Below, one piece after another: positions 14,298-21,480 of a DNA stretch of 21,480 bases (the first letter of the stretch is position 1; each line of letters opens with the position of its first letter). Origin of the DNA: CAZMJG01 sp964576365 (GTDB taxonomy: Bacteria > Patescibacteriota > Microgenomatia > UBA1406 > GWC2-37-13); contig CAZNUT010000024.1 in NCBI GenBank assembly GCA_964576365.1, positions 1 through 21,480 on the forward strand. The letters run 5' to 3'. Both the position numbers and the translations under genes were made by a program. The notes below the pieces were generated by a model that was not told the origin of the DNA, did no database searches, and worked only from the letters and a program-made list of their open reading frames with translations.

Positions 14298-15239
14298 TTA
14301 TTTTTCTGAATCTCCCACAATTTCCAGATATGCATCTTCAAGAGTCGGGGAGTGAATAGTAAGTAATGTAAGAGGTATTGATATGCGTTGAATCATTTCT
14401 TGTGCTGTCTGATTTTTGAGTGGAATGATGTAGTTTTTGTCATATTTGAAAGATATTTTTTTCTTGTTTAATTCTTCCTCAAGTCGTTTTTTATCAGAAG
14501 CATCGATAACCAGAAACTCTTGTATGAGTTTTTCTTTTATTTGCGATGGTGTGCCGTCTGTGATAATTTTTCCATGATTCACGATGCATACATGATCAGC
14601 GGACTCGGCTTCATCAAGATAGTGAGTAGTGAGAAAAATAGTGGTTTTTTCTGTTTTTCGAATATTATTGAGGTATTCCCACAGATTTTTACGGCTAATA
14701 GGATCGAGACCGACGGTGGGCTCATCCAGAAAAAGAACTTTGGGTTTATGCATCAATCCTCTGACAATTTCAAGTTTGCGCTTCATACCTCCTGAGTAAG
14801 TACCGATCGGCTGAAACATCTCCTTTTGCATACCCACTATTTCACCCAGTTCCTGAATACGTTTTTTGTATGCATCGGGCATGAGTCCAAATGTCGGGCG
14901 GAATGGGTAAAGTCCATATAAAATTGCATGGAAACGTATATTTTCTTCCCCACTCAGATTGCGATCAAGACTCGGATTCTGAAAAATTATACCGATATTC
15001 CTGCGTACTTCACTATGTTTTTTTTCAAGGTCATACCCAGCAATTTTTATTTCACCTGAGGTTTTCGAAAGTGTCGTAGTGAGGATAGAAATAGTGGTTG
15101 TTTTTCCAGCGCCGTTTGGTCCGAGAAATGCAAAAAACTCACCTTCGTATACGTTAAACGAAATATCATCAACTGCATTTTTTTCGGCTTTTTTGTAGCG
15201 TTTGACAAGATTTTTAACTTCAATCACATTAGGTTTCAT
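14298..15239 (-). CDS. ABC transporter ATP-binding protein (DrrA type)
   Basis: This 313-aa protein has Walker A GPNGAGKTT (40-48), Q-loop Q87 in 'IIFQNPSLD', signature YSGGMKRKLEI (148-158), Walker B VLFLDEPTVGLDP (168-180) and the switch His in 'LTTHYLDEAE' (H206). After about 240 a C-terminal extension follows, as in DrrA/CcmA-type ATPases that work with ABC-2 permeases. It drives the permease encoded 1 nt downstream. A weak SD (AAGGA, 3 nt from the ATG) lies upstream. The upstream intergenic region carries a dispersed-repeat copy at 15273-15310. Confidence 0.94.
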   Translation of the reverse strand: MKPNVIEVKNLVKRYKKAEKNAVDDISFNVYEGEFFAFLGPNGAGKTTTISILTTTLSKTSGEIKIAGYDLEKKHSEVRRNIGIIFQNPSLDRNLSGEENIRFHAILYGLYPFRPTFGLMPDAYKKRIQELGEIVGMQKEMFQPIGTYSGGMKRKLEIVRGLMHKPKVLFLDEPTVGLDPISRKNLWEYLNNIRKTEKTTIFLTTHYLDEAESADHVCIVNHGKIITDGTPSQIKEKLIQEFLVIDASDKKRLEEELNKKKISFKYDKNYIIPLKNQTAQEMIQRISIPLTLLTIHSPTLEDAYLEIVGDSEK

Positions 15240-15272
15240 AGATCCTTAAGTTTAACAAAGGAATGTTCATTA

Positions 15273-15310
15273 ATAAAGTTTATAAAGTTGCATTTAGGTT
15301 TTAGGTGTAG
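15273..15310. repeat. Dispersed repeat, copy 3, joined to a TTTAGGTTTTAGGTG unit
   Basis: ATAAAGTTTATAAAGTTG (15273-15290) is followed by CATTTAGGTTTTAGGTGTAG. The second unit recurs inverted at 6458-6475 (CACCTAAAACCTAACACC) and in changed form at 18145-18165. So two repeat words travel together. Confidence 0.6.
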
Positions 15311-15478
15311 AAAATTTATTGTAAATAACGGAATGAAATCATTTCATATATATGTATATATGTTTATATATATCAGACAGTTGAACATTTATTTGAACGC
15401 AAATTGCTGATTTTTTCTTACGTTACTACAACGAACTTATTACGTATATTTTAACCCGGGAATATATAGTTTGTAGTT

Positions 15479-15730
15479 ATGTCTCACATTTTTCCTATTG
15501 ATAATCTCCCCCCAAAAAAGCCAAATAAAATGTATGAAGAAACGGGCGGTAATTATAACGAAAATGCTGCCGTCCTTACTGTTTTTTATCTTGATCTTAA
15601 AACGAATACTATTGTCCCACGTCAAATAGGATATGGAGATAGTTTTAAACCTCTCATCAGTGATCGTGTAAATCCGTTGAGTTTATATGATTACGGAGAT
15701 TGGCCGTGGATTTTTTTTGATATTTATTGA
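15479..15730 (+). CDS. Small orphan protein
   Basis: This 83-aa soluble protein has no TM and no family that I recognise. It is aromatic and Pro-rich at both ends ('PIDNLPPKKP', 'YDYGDWPWIFFDIY'), with a beta-like centre ('AAVLTVFYLDLKTNTIVPRQI'). TATAGT lies 8 nt before the ATG; there is no SD. Its TGA stop is contained in the TTGACA -35 box of the next gene, so the two are packed without a gap. Confidence 0.5.
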   Translation: MSHIFPIDNLPPKKPNKMYEETGGNYNENAAVLTVFYLDLKTNTIVPRQIGYGDSFKPLISDRVNPLSLYDYGDWPWIFFDIY

Positions 15731-15755
15731 CAAAATAGCAAAAACCTGTTTTTAT
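15727..15755 (+). promoter_or_regulatory. Promoter of the FN3-like protein gene
   Basis: TTGACA (15727-15732), a 17-bp spacer and TTTTAT (15750-15755); the ATG at 15762 follows after exactly 6 nt. The -35 overlaps the stop codon of the upstream orphan. Confidence 0.55.
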
Positions 15756-15761
15756 TATGGT

Positions 15762-16388
15762 ATGAAGAAAAATAATCAAAAAATTCAGGACGGAAAAAAT
15801 AAAATACTTAAATACAGTATTGCATTAGCTCTTTTCCTTGTCGCAATCAGTGTATATAGCTATATCGATGTGTTGCATTTACTTGCCCGTTCAAACTCTA
15901 CAGATCCGTCTGTTCAAGGAGCCTCCTCAAAAAATAAATCCGTAGAAGATTTAAGAAAAAATTACCTTCGTTGTCGACCACAATTATCAAAGCCAGCCAA
16001 TCGTGCAGTAGCAGACAGTACCTCAATGCTTACATGGTCAGTAGATTGTCCTACGGAAGTTGTTTCATATCAGTTGCGTGTGACTGGCGCAGGTATACAG
16101 CCCATCATGGTGAATGACATTGTCGAGACTTCATATGCTGTTTCAAATTTAACTGGTTTAAAAGAAGGTAAACGGTATGTGTGGACAGTTGGCACATGTA
16201 TCAAAAGAAAAAATACAAAGCCTACCACTACTCCTGTTGCCGAAAGTAAAAAAGATCGTTGCGATGGGATAAAATGGGCTCAGCCACGGCTTTTTTACTG
16301 GATGAAAAAGCCCGTCATGCCAAGTGGAGCTCCTAAGCCTACAGAAATTCTCGTGACACTCCCAGATACAGTCACAGAAGCCCCATAA
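15762..16388 (+). CDS. Membrane-anchored protein with a fibronectin III-like domain
   Basis: The frame is open from 15687, but the ATG at 15762 (MKKNNQK...) gives a normal basic start before a single TM helix (residues about 16-36); the protein is then 208 aa. The exported part has a beta-sandwich segment 'LSKPANRAVADSTSMLTWSVDCPTEVVSYQLRVTG...Y.VSNLTGLKEGKRYVWTVGTC', whose W, Y-x-L and L-x-x-G-x-x-Y-x-W pattern is typical of FN3-like modules. Several Cys may form disulfides. The Thr/Pro-rich tail resembles cell-wall linker sequence. No enzyme motif is seen; it is probably an envelope protein. The argG promoter begins 18 nt after its stop. Confidence 0.65.
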   Translation: MKKNNQKIQDGKNKILKYSIALALFLVAISVYSYIDVLHLLARSNSTDPSVQGASSKNKSVEDLRKNYLRCRPQLSKPANRAVADSTSMLTWSVDCPTEVVSYQLRVTGAGIQPIMVNDIVETSYAVSNLTGLKEGKRYVWTVGTCIKRKNTKPTTTPVAESKKDRCDGIKWAQPRLFYWMKKPVMPSGAPKPTEILVTLPDTVTEAP

Positions 16389-16405
16389 ATAAATCCGAAA
16401 CATAT

Positions 16406-16434
16406 TTGACTTTCCTCATTTTTTGGCGTATAGT
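16406..16434 (+). promoter_or_regulatory. Promoter of argG
   Basis: TTGACT (16406-16411), a 17-bp spacer and TATAGT (16429-16434). The start point would be near 16441, leaving a leader of about 63 nt, unusually long for this window and very AT-rich. No riboswitch-like pairing or SD could be recognised in it. Confidence 0.7.
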
Positions 16435-16503
16435 ATTTTTATTTGTAAAAAATTAACATCTTTTTTTATAAATTACATATCATTTTAATATTTTTTAATA
16501 CTT

Positions 16504-18135
16504 ATGCAAAAAAAACAGAACTATATGAAGGTGTCTTCTTACGAAGGGCGAAAAGGTGAAGTAAAAAAAGTTGTTTTATTATATTCAGGCGGTCTTGATA
16601 CATCAGTAATGCTCAAGTGGATACAGGAAGAGTATAATGCCGAGATCGTCGCCCTCACGATTGACATCGGACAATTGACCGATGATCTTGAAGAGATTCG
16701 TAAAAAAGCCCTGAAGCTTGGTGCTGTAAAAGCCATTGTAGTTGATGCAAAGGATGAATTTGCCAATGAATATATCGCAAAAGGTATCAAAGCCAATGCT
16801 TCATATCAGGGTTCATATCATTTATCCACTCCGATTGGCCGTCCACTGCTTGCCAAATGGGCAGTGAAGGTCGCAGCACATGAAGGAGCTGACACCATTG
16901 CACACGGTTGTACCGGAAAAGGGAATGATCAAGTGCGTATCGAGGGCGTCTCACTTGCCTTAAATCCTGATATCAAAATTATCGCTCCTGTTCGGGAATG
17001 GGGTATGGGCCGGGACGAGGAGATAGAGTATGCAAAAAAACATGGAATACCAGTGAGACAGACTGCTGACAAGCCGTATTCATACGATGATAATATGTGG
17101 GGAGTGACCGGAGAAGGAGGAGAGATCGAAAATCCCGGCCTTGTCCCTCCTTTGAAAGACATTTTGTTGGTATCAACATTGCCAGAAAATGCACCAGATA
17201 AGCCTGAGATGGTGACAATGGAATTTGTCAAAGGATTGCCTGTATCGGTCAATGGAACGCAGATGAAATTGTCGGACTTGATTTTGCATTTAAACAAAGT
17301 AGGTTCTGCTCATGGAGTTGGTATCACACATCATATCGAAGATCGCGTAGTAGGGCTCAAAGTACGTGGCATTTACGAAGCACCAGCGGCTGAGATCATC
17401 ATTCAATCACATCGAAATCTCGAAAAATATGTGAGTACGCGAATGGAAAACGAATTTAAAACAGAGGTCGATACCAAATGGGCTTATACTTGTTATGCGG
17501 GTCTATGGTACGAGCCATTTATGGATAATTTGAACGCGTATATTGATAGACAGAACGAAAAAGTCTCAGGCAAGGTGACAATCAAATTGTATAAAGGTGT
17601 CGCTGAGGTTGTCGCAGTCGAAACACCCAACACCATTTTTGAAGAAAAACTTGCTACCTTCATGGCATCAAAGGCATTTAATCAAAATGCATCTCCTGGT
17701 TTTATCGAATTATTTACTCTTCAGATGCGACTTGCCCAGAGGGGAGAAAAAACAGCACTGCTTTCGATAGGGAGTAGAAAAAATAAAATGAAGCTTGTCT
17801 CCACAATGAGAAAATTACATGAAATGGGATACAAGATGTACGCAACATACAAAACGCACAAATTCCTTCAGGCAGAAGGATTTGAGCCTATACTGGTGCA
17901 CAAGATTTCACAGCCACACAAGCAGCCAAATCTGAAAACGTTACTTGAGATGAATCGTTTTGATCTTATTATTAACATAGCGACAGCTGAAGAAAAGGAA
18001 GAAGTGAAGGATAAAGAATTGACGGATGGTCAGATGATACGCCAAATGGCTGTCAAAAATAATGCAAAACTCATAACAAGCGTCGGAGTGGCCAAAGAGT
18101 TTGTCGAAAAAATCAGAAGTCATAAAGTGAAGTAA
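16504..18135 (+). CDS. argG: Argininosuccinate synthase with C-terminal MGS-like domain
   Basis: The protein is 543 aa; usual ArgG is about 400. Residues about 20-412 are a complete argininosuccinate synthase (citrulline + aspartate + ATP to argininosuccinate, AMP and PPi). It has the PP-loop LYSGGLDTSV (26-35), 'AHGCTGKGNDQVR' (133-145), 'NMWGVTGEGGEIENP' (197-211), and 'DRVVGLKVRGIYEAP' (280-294). Residues about 415-540 form an extra domain with the order of an MGS-like fold, as in the allosteric end of CarB: 'TALLSIGSRKNK', 'LHEMGYKMYATYKTHKFLQAEGFEPILVHKI', 'RFDLIINIA', 'DGQMIRQMAVKNNAKLITSV'. MGS-like domains bind small effectors, so allosteric control is inferred. No argH or other arginine gene is nearby. 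An alternative start is Met8 (16525). Confidence 0.93.
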   Translation: MQKKQNYMKVSSYEGRKGEVKKVVLLYSGGLDTSVMLKWIQEEYNAEIVALTIDIGQLTDDLEEIRKKALKLGAVKAIVVDAKDEFANEYIAKGIKANASYQGSYHLSTPIGRPLLAKWAVKVAAHEGADTIAHGCTGKGNDQVRIEGVSLALNPDIKIIAPVREWGMGRDEEIEYAKKHGIPVRQTADKPYSYDDNMWGVTGEGGEIENPGLVPPLKDILLVSTLPENAPDKPEMVTMEFVKGLPVSVNGTQMKLSDLILHLNKVGSAHGVGITHHIEDRVVGLKVRGIYEAPAAEIIIQSHRNLEKYVSTRMENEFKTEVDTKWAYTCYAGLWYEPFMDNLNAYIDRQNEKVSGKVTIKLYKGVAEVVAVETPNTIFEEKLATFMASKAFNQNASPGFIELFTLQMRLAQRGEKTALLSIGSRKNKMKLVSTMRKLHEMGYKMYATYKTHKFLQAEGFEPILVHKISQPHKQPNLKTLLEMNRFDLIINIATAEEKEEVKDKELTDGQMIRQMAVKNNAKLITSVGVAKEFVEKIRSHKVK

Positions 18136-18140
18136 GTACA

Positions 18141-18537
18141 TTAGGTTTTGGGTGTTGGTTTTGGGTTGCAGGTCTACATCGATTTAGCAACCCATCTGCT
18201 CAGCTCTACTCAGTAACCAGCGACAGTTTGTAGTAGACAGTTCTGTATTGTCATCCTGAGGTGAAACCGAAGGATCCAGTGGTTGTCACTGTACCTGTCC
18301 GCCTGTGGCGGGGGGAAAGATTCAATATGACGAAGCAATCCGTTAGTCTTGTGCCTGCCTGCTGCTGGCAGGTGTAAGGTGGTAGACTTTAGACCTTCCC
18401 TCCAAATCGGAAGGTGTTAGTTGATTAGTTTCTGAGCTAATTAGCATTTTTCTTCTTCGTAATAAATGTCATTGCGCCTTTTGCCAAAAGCAATTTGTTT
18501 TGGTATTTTTGTAGATGTTAAGTATATGCGACAATGC
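18141..18537. repeat. Repeat-laden non-coding region
   Basis: About 400 nt without a credible gene. In order: TTAGGTTTTGGGTGTTGG-type units (18143-18170), CTCAG/CAGTAACCAGCGACAG words (18197-18225), a TCATCCTGAG...CGAAGGATC block (18250-18277) with a CCTGTCCGCCTGTGGCGG core (18293-18310), a CCTGCC-N7-GGCAGG inverted repeat (18354-18372), and an ACCTTCC-N9-GGAAGGT hairpin (18393-18415). Its composition is unlike the coding DNA. No CRISPR-like regular spacing. Confidence 0.7.
18354..18372. repeat. Inverted repeat CCTGCC-N7-GGCAGG
   Basis: A related, imperfect copy of the palindrome at 6410-6428; both begin CCTGCCTGCTG on the plus strand. Confidence 0.6.
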
Positions 18538-18566
18538 TTGTCAATCAATAAGAAAATCTGTAAAGT
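18538..18566 (+). promoter_or_regulatory. Promoter of the DUF2339 operon
   Basis: TTGTCA (18538-18543), a 17-bp spacer and TAAAGT (18561-18566); the ATG at 18573 follows after exactly 6 nt. The overlapping GATAAT (18567-18572) touches the ATG and has a 23-bp spacer, so it fits less well. Confidence 0.45.
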
Positions 18567-18572
18567 GATAAT

Positions 18573-20318
18573 ATGTACGAGTTTTTGAGTCTCATCAATT
18601 TGATAGGTTTGATTTATTTGATTGTTGTTGTACATAGATTAAAAGGCGAACGAACTCATCAAAACGATATAAGTAAGAATTTAGAAGAATTGATTGATAG
18701 TACGAAAAGCAATCTGGATCAAAAAGAAAAAGAACCTGCCGCTCTCAGCGATTCATCTCATGAAGCAACCTCTCAAGATGGTGCGATCACACGCTTTATG
18801 CGCTGGTACGCTCATGACTGGCCACTCAAAACTGGTGCGTTTTTTATTCTTTTGGGGTTTGTATGGCTTGCTACCTATGCATTTCTCAATAATTGGATTG
18901 GTCCAGTAGGAAGAATTACATTTGGTCTCGTTGTCGGTTGTGTTGTGCTGGCGTGGGGGGCACAGAGATTGAAAAAAGATTTATTACAGGGTGAGGTCAT
19001 CAGCGCTCTCGGAGGAGGCATCATCTCTATAACAATATATTCCGCGCAATATGTACTTGAACGGCAGATTTTTCATCCATATGTCGCACTTTTCTTTATT
19101 GCTCTTTTGACCGTTCTTCTTGCGGGACTGAGTTATATATTTCAGACAAAACGGCTTGCGGTGCTGGCATATATTGCTGGTGCTAGCGCACCATTTCTCA
19201 CAGGAGGTGAGTCCAGAAGTGCTTTGGGATTGTTTGCTTATTTGGGTTGTCTGACGCTTGGCACTACCTGGCTTGTGAGGATCACAGGCTGGCGGCTACT
19301 CACATTGATTTCGCTGTGTACGATCTGGTTTTATACATCGATCTGGCTCCACTCATCCTTATCACCTTCAAATCTTATTTATATCCGGTTTTTTTCAGTA
19401 TCATTTAGTATTTTTTTCTATCTGCTTTCCCTTATGGCATTTGTGTACGATCGTAAAGCAAATCAGGCAGACACATATACCGGTACATTGATCGGGCTTT
19501 ACTCTTTTCATTGGATCATGACTATCATGCCGCATGAGTGGAGAAGTCTTATATTTGTAGCTTTTGCAGTAGTATTTATCAGTGGGGCGCACATCATTAA
19601 TAGACTTTACGATCTGTTTCAGCCCGTGTTTTTATATACCGCCATAGGCATTGTGATGCTGGTTGCTGCCACAATGATTGAGTTTTCAGGAGAAATGTTG
19701 CCAGTAGTGCTGGCCACTGAGGCGTTTGTCCTGATGATATATACAGACAAAGTGTACCGTGAGCGTATATCTCGGTTTGTGTTATTGCTTTTTTTGATGC
19801 CAATTATTGGTTCGATACAGTTTTTTGTTTCGTTTAAACATGGTATATCAGTGCACTCTGCGATGTTGTATGTTAATTTTATTCTATACGCTGCAGCTTA
19901 TTACCTGACGAAGTACGCAAATCCAGAAAATATCAAAAACAGAAAGAGTGATGCTAAGATCATTACGATCATTTCGGCGTTGTATTCACTCTCTTATATA
20001 TGGACAGTAACTCCGTATTTTCTAGGAGTGCCGACAAATGGATATTATTATGTATATGAAAATCTGTTTTTCTTAGGTCATGCACTAGCACTTACTGTTT
20101 TTGCACTGATCGGCATAAGCATATATATTTTTGGGTACAGTACTCATCGACACACTACCAATAGGTTTGGATTTTGGCTGACCATTTTTGTGATAGTGCG
20201 TTTGATGCTTGTTGAAGTTTGGGAGATGGATTTGGCGCCTCGCATAGGAGTATTTTTTGTGATTGGCATTATTTTTATGAGTTCTGTATTTGTCCGCAAA
20301 TATGTTCAGAAAAATTAA
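18573..20318 (+). CDS. DUF2339-family polytopic membrane protein
   Basis: This 581-aa protein has one N-terminal TM (residues about 3-22), then a charged, probably coiled-coil stretch (25-70). From about 80 onward there is a long series of tightly packed TM helices. The start of that part, 'DWPLKTGAFFILLGFVWLATYAFLNNWIGPVGRITFGL', and 'EVISALGGGIISITIYSAQY' are the recognisable DUF2339 features. Family members reach 800-1000 aa, so this is a short form with fewer helices. The biochemical role of DUF2339 is unknown. Its last 17 nt overlap the start of the next gene, so the two are coupled. It has no SD; a promoter-like element ends 6 nt before the ATG. Confidence 0.82.
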   Translation: MYEFLSLINLIGLIYLIVVVHRLKGERTHQNDISKNLEELIDSTKSNLDQKEKEPAALSDSSHEATSQDGAITRFMRWYAHDWPLKTGAFFILLGFVWLATYAFLNNWIGPVGRITFGLVVGCVVLAWGAQRLKKDLLQGEVISALGGGIISITIYSAQYVLERQIFHPYVALFFIALLTVLLAGLSYIFQTKRLAVLAYIAGASAPFLTGGESRSALGLFAYLGCLTLGTTWLVRITGWRLLTLISLCTIWFYTSIWLHSSLSPSNLIYIRFFSVSFSIFFYLLSLMAFVYDRKANQADTYTGTLIGLYSFHWIMTIMPHEWRSLIFVAFAVVFISGAHIINRLYDLFQPVFLYTAIGIVMLVAATMIEFSGEMLPVVLATEAFVLMIYTDKVYRERISRFVLLLFLMPIIGSIQFFVSFKHGISVHSAMLYVNFILYAAAYYLTKYANPENIKNRKSDAKIITIISALYSLSYIWTVTPYFLGVPTNGYYYVYENLFFLGHALALTVFALIGISIYIFGYSTHRHTTNRFGFWLTIFVIVRLMLVEVWEMDLAPRIGVFFVIGIIFMSSVFVRKYVQKN

Positions 20319-21480
20319 AATATCTGCAAAAGCAGCAGTGACAACTATACTTGTTACGCTATTTTTTTATTTTAGTACTTCGGTTGTATCTGCTTTGATT
20401 ACGCCAGGATCAGAAAAATATGTGCCGTACCGGTTTTACAAAATGTTTACGGTGCCTGGTTGGCAAATTATAAATGTTGTCGAAATTCCTTTGACCGACC
20501 AGGAAGCAAAAAGCAGTTCATTTTTTCTTGTTGAGTCCGATACACAGAAGCCGGTTTTTACTTCGGTGATGTCGTCACGCATAGAACCACCAATATTTGT
20601 AAGTACTCCCAATGGCTCCACCTCATCGGATGTAGTACAGATGTCATATCTTGTTGACAAAAAGAGCGATACTTTTTTTGATTTTTTAAGTGATGGGAAT
20701 GAGACTATAGATACTTTGACCTATACATCAACCAGATTGATTAATTCGTCCTGGTTGAGATTCAAACTGTCCGACAATTCCTATTCACCTGAAAAAATTT
20801 CACTTGCTGTGATAGATCCAGCTAACAATTCAAAAAAACTTATAGTCTCTGATATCTCATATAGTAATGAAATTTTATTTCCACAGACGCAAGGGTATAC
20901 ATGGGAAATCACCCTGAGACATCGTCAACCACTTCGTGTTGCTGAAATAGAGATCGTTCCCTCAAATATGATATACGAAGAAAGTAAATCGTTACGTTTT
21001 TTGGGTAAGCCCGGCGTCCGTTATACGTTGTATCATTCTCCAGACAGACAAGCTGTCGGATATGACAGTGCTGAGTATGTTGATTTAAATGTGCCACAAG
21101 ATCAAATAAAGGTGATTCCGGCACCTGCTTCTTTACCCAATCCTTCATATCAAAAATCAGATACCGATATGGACGGCGTTTTGGATGAACTCGACAATTG
21201 TCCTTCTATAGCAAATGCTGATCAGCTAGACAAAGATCGAAGCGGAAGAGGGGATGCATGTGAAGATTTTGATAGAGATGGGGTATTTAATATCAAGGAT
21301 AACTGTCCTGATGAGCCAAATAGAGGACAGACAAATGCAGATGGTGACGAATATGGCGATGTATGCGATCCTGAAGAGAGCAGGATCACAGAACGGCTCT
21401 GGTGGCTTCCCTGGGCAGGTATCGGGGTAGGTTTTATTTCAGTGCTTAGTATTTTTGCCTTGACGATAAAAAGCAAAAAA
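20302..21480 (+). CDS. Surface protein with thrombospondin type-3 calcium repeats (3' end cut by window)
   Basis: The frame is open from the ATG at 20302 to the window edge, 393 codons, with no stop. An N-terminal signal or anchor helix (about residues 10-32) is followed by a beta-rich exported region (33-280). Two and a half thrombospondin type-3 repeats follow at about 287-354: 'DTDMDGVLDELDNCP', 'DKDRSGRGDACEDFDRDGVFNIKDNCP', 'NADGDEYGDVCDP'. The regular Asp and Cys bind calcium and form disulfides. A C-terminal TM (about 365-387, 'WWLPWAGIGVGFISVLSIFAL') precedes lysines at the edge. The start overlaps the DUF2339 gene by 17 nt. DUF2339 genes often neighbour DUF3999-type exported proteins; this exported region may be the functional equivalent (inference). 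Confidence 0.85.
   Translation, partial: MFRKIKISAKAAVTTILVTLFFYFSTSVVSALITPGSEKYVPYRFYKMFTVPGWQIINVVEIPLTDQEAKSSSFFLVESDTQKPVFTSVMSSRIEPPIFVSTPNGSTSSDVVQMSYLVDKKSDTFFDFLSDGNETIDTLTYTSTRLINSSWLRFKLSDNSYSPEKISLAVIDPANNSKKLIVSDISYSNEILFPQTQGYTWEITLRHRQPLRVAEIEIVPSNMIYEESKSLRFLGKPGVRYTLYHSPDRQAVGYDSAEYVDLNVPQDQIKVIPAPASLPNPSYQKSDTDMDGVLDELDNCPSIANADQLDKDRSGRGDACEDFDRDGVFNIKDNCPDEPNRGQTNADGDEYGDVCDPEESRITERLWWLPWAGIGVGFISVLSIFALTIKSKK

Noticed and set aside
15340..15380. TATATATGTATATATG stretch as a regulatory palindrome
   Set aside because: Simple AT-alternating sequence in an AT-rich gap; no way to tell it from background.
16929..17297. 122-aa and 79-aa frames antisense to argG
   Set aside because: They lie wholly opposite a conserved coding region and have no start signals of their own.
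18141..18440. CRISPR array
   Set aside because: The repeats differ in sequence and are not evenly spaced; no cas gene is present.
18484..18509. CCAAAA...TTTTGG hairpin followed by TATTTTTG, possible terminator of argG
   Set aside because: Only six mostly A-T pairs, far (about 350 nt) from the argG stop; too weak to call.

Overview
The window looks like a chromosomal segment of a small-genome bacterium, most likely a Patescibacteria/CPR member and possibly Microgenomates. This placement is inference; no marker here was compared with a database. It rests on five observations: secreted proteins with Thr-Pro linkers (TPTPT), a surface protein ending in a P-x-x-G-P-E/TM/Lys tail, many small orphan genes, tRNA genes without an encoded CCA, and very few Shine-Dalgarno sequences. 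TGA is used as a stop (for example at 12710 and 15728), which argues against the CPR lineages that read UGA as glycine.

Layout. (1) Positions 1-6340 are a cell-surface region, almost all on the minus strand. It holds a 993-aa GT-C/YfhO-like membrane protein, a secreted protein with three PKD-like modules, a 77-aa one-TM protein and a DUF11-type anchored protein. The last three form an apparent operon behind a perfect TTGACA-N17-TATAAT promoter. (2) Positions 6490-8440 hold a TrmH-type RNA methyltransferase with a repeat-derived insert, two small orphan genes, tRNA-Thr(GGT), and an Hsp20 gene with a CIRCE operator over its promoter and an intrinsic terminator. (3) Positions 8460-10520 are an apparent operon of a UlaG/UPF0173-like metallo-hydrolase and the replicative helicase DnaB. 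(4) Positions 10750-13380 hold an unknown 200-aa protein, a deoxyribosyltransferase-fold protein fused to a ribbon-helix-helix domain, an HD-domain hydrolase carrying a repeat insert, a PAP2 phosphatase and tRNA-Leu(CAA). (5) Positions 13517-15239 are a two-gene ABC-2 exporter. (6) Positions 15479-18135 hold a small orphan, an anchored FN3-like protein and an argininosuccinate synthase fused to a C-terminal MGS-like domain. (7) Positions 18141-18572 are repeat-laden non-coding DNA. (8) Positions 18573-21480 are a DUF2339 polytopic protein overlapping a surface protein with thrombospondin type-3 calcium repeats, which runs off the window.

Three themes cut across the genes. First, many start codons lie exactly 6-8 nt downstream of a -10-like hexamer and lack a ribosome binding site, which suggests leaderless mRNAs; hsp20 is the clear exception, with a strong SD. 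Second, several families of short dispersed repeats occur between genes, and two have entered reading frames in frame (TrmH and HD genes). Third, the most unusual protein is the ArgG-MGS fusion, which suggests an allosterically regulated argininosuccinate synthase.
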